DNA from: a bacterium
GTDB lineage: Bacteria > Babelota > Babeliae > Babelales > RVW-14
Length of the DNA stretch: 6,278 nucleotides
Direction of reading: 5' to 3'
Assembly (NCBI GenBank): GCA_023249955.1
Contig: JAHFBR010000070.1
Span: 1-6,278 of the forward strand
A model generated the notes under the pieces. The model did no database searches and was not told the origin of the DNA. It saw only the letters and a program-made list of their open reading frames with translations. Shown here in pieces: positions 4,433-6,278 of the stretch (its first letter is position 1; every line of letters begins with the position of its first letter). The translations under genes and the position numbers were made by a program.

Positions 4433-6278
4433 TTATTTAACGCGTGATCCATTTTCAATGGAGCCATCTATCGTTGTCAGGTGCAATCTGCCCTTAGCAT
4501 CATCAGCAAACAGCATCATGCCGTGTGAAAGCAAACCCATCATTTTACGCGGCTTGAGATTTGCAACACACACACCCTGTTTACCAATCAGATCTTCAGG
4601 CTTGAAATGTTGCGCAACGCCGGATAAAACCTGGCGTTTGCCCAGATGGCCAGCATCAACCTCTAATTTATAAAGCTTATCTGAGCCTGGCACCGGCTCG
4701 CAGCTAAGAATGGTAACCGCAACAAGCTGTATTTTGATAAAATCTTCGATGCCAATTTCTGGAATTTCGGGAGCTGCAGGAGCGGCTGCTGGAGCTGCTT
4801 CTGTGGTTTCTGGTGCCACAACGCGTGTTTCTGGTTTTACAAACAAGGGCTCACCCATCTTTGAAAGTGTAAAGGTTTTATTCCATTTATTTTCACGCAA
4901 TGCACTGTCATGATCAACGCCCAAAGTAAGCTTGTGACCAATCGCTTGCAACAACTCTTCCATCTTTTTTGGCATCACCGGCCAGAGCATCAGCGCAACA
5001 GCGTAAAGGCTGTGGCAGGTTGAAGCGATGACTTCGGCAAAAAGCTCTTTATTTTGTTTTGCAAGCTTCCACGGCTCTTGCGCGTGGAAATAGGCGTTAA
5101 TTTCGGAGATAAATTTCCATGCTTCGGCCAACGCAAGATGAACAAAGTATTTATTCATCTCGTCCCAGTACAGACGATAGGCCTCTTCGCCTTTTTCTTT
5201 GAGCGCAGCCGATTTTGCTTCAAGCGTAACGGGCGCGGTAACGGTGGTTAGTCCATTGTTGAGCGCCAATGTGGCCATGCGGTTGAGCAGGTTGCCCAGA
5301 TTGTTTGCCAAATCGGCACTGATACGCTCTTCAAGATCTTTAAGATCAAAGTTACCATCATGCGTAATGGCCATTTGACGCAGCAGATAATAACGCACCG
5401 GCTCAACGCCATACCATTCTGCAAGTTGCTCGGGGTCGCCAGCATTGCCCAATGATTTGGACATTTTTTGTTCATTCATTAACACGTACCCGTGCACCAA
5501 AAGCTTTTTGGGCTGTGGCAAACCGGCAGCGATCAAAAATGCTGGCCAGTAGACGGCATGGAAACGCACAATATCTTTGGCCATCACATGCACATCAGCG
5601 GGCCACCACTTTTTGAGCTCTTCGGATGCGGCACTGTTACCATAGCCAATGGCGGTAAGATAATTGTTCAACGCATCGGCCCACACGTAAACGGTGTGTG
5701 TGGGGTCACCCGGAAATGGTATGCCCCACGAGACAGTTTTACGCGAGATACTCAGATCTTTGAGGCCTGATTTCACAAACGAGATCACCTCTTGCATGCG
5801 CTCTTTGGGCGTAATAAAATCGGGGTGCTCTTCATAAAATTTCAGGAGCTGGTCTTCGTAGGCAGAAAGTCTGAAAAAGTAAGACTCTTCTTCAAGCTCA
5901 CGCAATGGTTTTTTGTGGATGGGACAGACGTACGCGCCCTGCTCGTCCTTGATGACGTCACCACCAATGGTCATGAACGCTTCGCATGGGACACAGTACC
6001 AACCGGTGTAGGTTGATTTGTAAATGTCGCCCTGCTCAATCATTTTTTTTATCCACACAGTTACACCTGCATAATGCTCGGGGTCAGTTGTACGAATAAA
6101 TTTGGTGTGCTCGATTTCGTACAATGACCAGGTTTTTTTGAAGGCTGGAATCATGGTGTCGATAAAAGCCTTGGGCTCCAGCTTCATGGATTCGGCCTTT
6201 TCTTGCAACTTCTGTCCATGCTCATCGGTACCGGTCAAAAAGAAAACCTCTTCGCCCATCAGCTTGTGCCAGCGAGCG
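4433..6278 (-). CDS. metG: Methionyl-tRNA synthetase with C-terminal tRNA-binding domain (5' end outside window)
   Basis: MetRS charges initiator and elongator tRNA-Met in the cytoplasm. The frame stays open to the window edge (ARWHKLMGEEVFFLTG), so the start and the HIGH-type motif, roughly 40 residues, are missing. Numbering from the Met encoded at 6257-6259: LTGTDEHGQK is at 8-17. A single zinc knuckle, C89/C92 with C112/H115, is of the Thermus type. Other landmarks are VSWGIPFPGDP (176-186), YVWADALNNY (191-200), the signature KMSKS (265-269), the anticodon-binding helical domain (about 305-440) with the conserved WKL (397-399), and an Ala/Pro-rich linker (about 486-503). Residues 504-608 form an OB-fold tRNA-binding domain of the Trbp111/EMAPII kind (SDKLYKLEVDAG, KRQVLSGVAQ, NLKPRKMMGLLSHGM). 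The combined length fits bacterial MetRS of about 650 residues. It faces pgeF tail to tail. No damage is visible. Confidence 0.96.
   Translation of the reverse strand, partial: ARWHKLMGEEVFFLTGTDEHGQKLQEKAESMKLEPKAFIDTMIPAFKKTWSLYEIEHTKFIRTTDPEHYAGVTVWIKKMIEQGDIYKSTYTGWYCVPCEAFMTIGGDVIKDEQGAYVCPIHKKPLRELEEESYFFRLSAYEDQLLKFYEEHPDFITPKERMQEVISFVKSGLKDLSISRKTVSWGIPFPGDPTHTVYVWADALNNYLTAIGYGNSAASEELKKWWPADVHVMAKDIVRFHAVYWPAFLIAAGLPQPKKLLVHGYVLMNEQKMSKSLGNAGDPEQLAEWYGVEPVRYYLLRQMAITHDGNFDLKDLEERISADLANNLGNLLNRMATLALNNGLTTVTAPVTLEAKSAALKEKGEEAYRLYWDEMNKYFVHLALAEAWKFISEINAYFHAQEPWKLAKQNKELFAEVIASTCHSLYAVALMLWPVMPKKMEELLQAIGHKLTLGVDHDSALRENKWNKTFTLSKMGEPLFVKPETRVVAPETTEAAPAAAPAAPEIPEIGIEDFIKIQLVAVTILSCEPVPGSDKLYKLEVDAGHLGKRQVLSGVAQHFKPEDLIGKQGVCVANLKPRKMMGLLSHGMMLFADDAKGRLHLTTIDGSIENGSRVK

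Overview
The window looks like a stretch of bacterial chromosome carrying housekeeping genes. It runs from the end of the division and cell-wall (dcw) cluster into tRNA-modification, DNA-repair, peptidoglycan-quality-control and aminoacyl-tRNA synthetase genes. The ftsA-ftsZ pair and the C-terminal peptides of both proteins are classical. Several proteins are of a divergent kind: a MutY-like glycosylase with no cysteines, a PgeF with an unusual N-terminus, and a Thermus-type one-knuckle MetRS with a C-terminal tRNA-binding domain. Together with the short GTTCG/CGAAC-bordered palindromic repeats, this suggests an uncultured or deep-branching lineage. Candidatus Dependentiae (TM6) is a possible but weakly supported guess. 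I see no plasmid, phage, transposase, CRISPR or RNA-gene signal.

Layout: the 3' end of ftsA (1-446, +) is followed by ftsZ (488-1759, +). A palindromic repeat (1766-1866) fills the gap to the convergent tsaC (1876-2502, -). A 70-nt divergent intergenic region with a TATAAT box precedes a MutY-like gene (2573-3469, +). A 186-nt gap then holds two more palindromic repeat units (3484-3612). pgeF follows (3656-4429, +) and has a third copy of the repeat embedded in frame in its coding sequence (4130-4220). It converges, with only 3 nt between stop codons, on metG (4433-6278, -), whose 5' end lies outside the window. No stretch longer than 300 bases lacks a gene.

Functionally, FtsA and FtsZ build and anchor the division ring. 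PgeF is known in other bacteria to remove mis-synthesised peptidoglycan precursors, so it shares the cell-envelope theme. TsaC (t6A37 modification) and MetRS serve translation, and the MutY-like enzyme serves base-excision repair.

The notable element is a repeat family built from two hairpin units, A and B. Three loci occur here in A-B, B-A and A-B order. Hairpin arms change between copies in a way that keeps base pairing. All A units and two of the three B units read as the same open peptide frame (RT...AL...QGER...PFVVS.VE). In pgeF this peptide is actually part of the protein. This strongly recalls the Rickettsia palindromic elements that insert into coding genes, but the sequence here is its own family and deserves a genome-wide survey.
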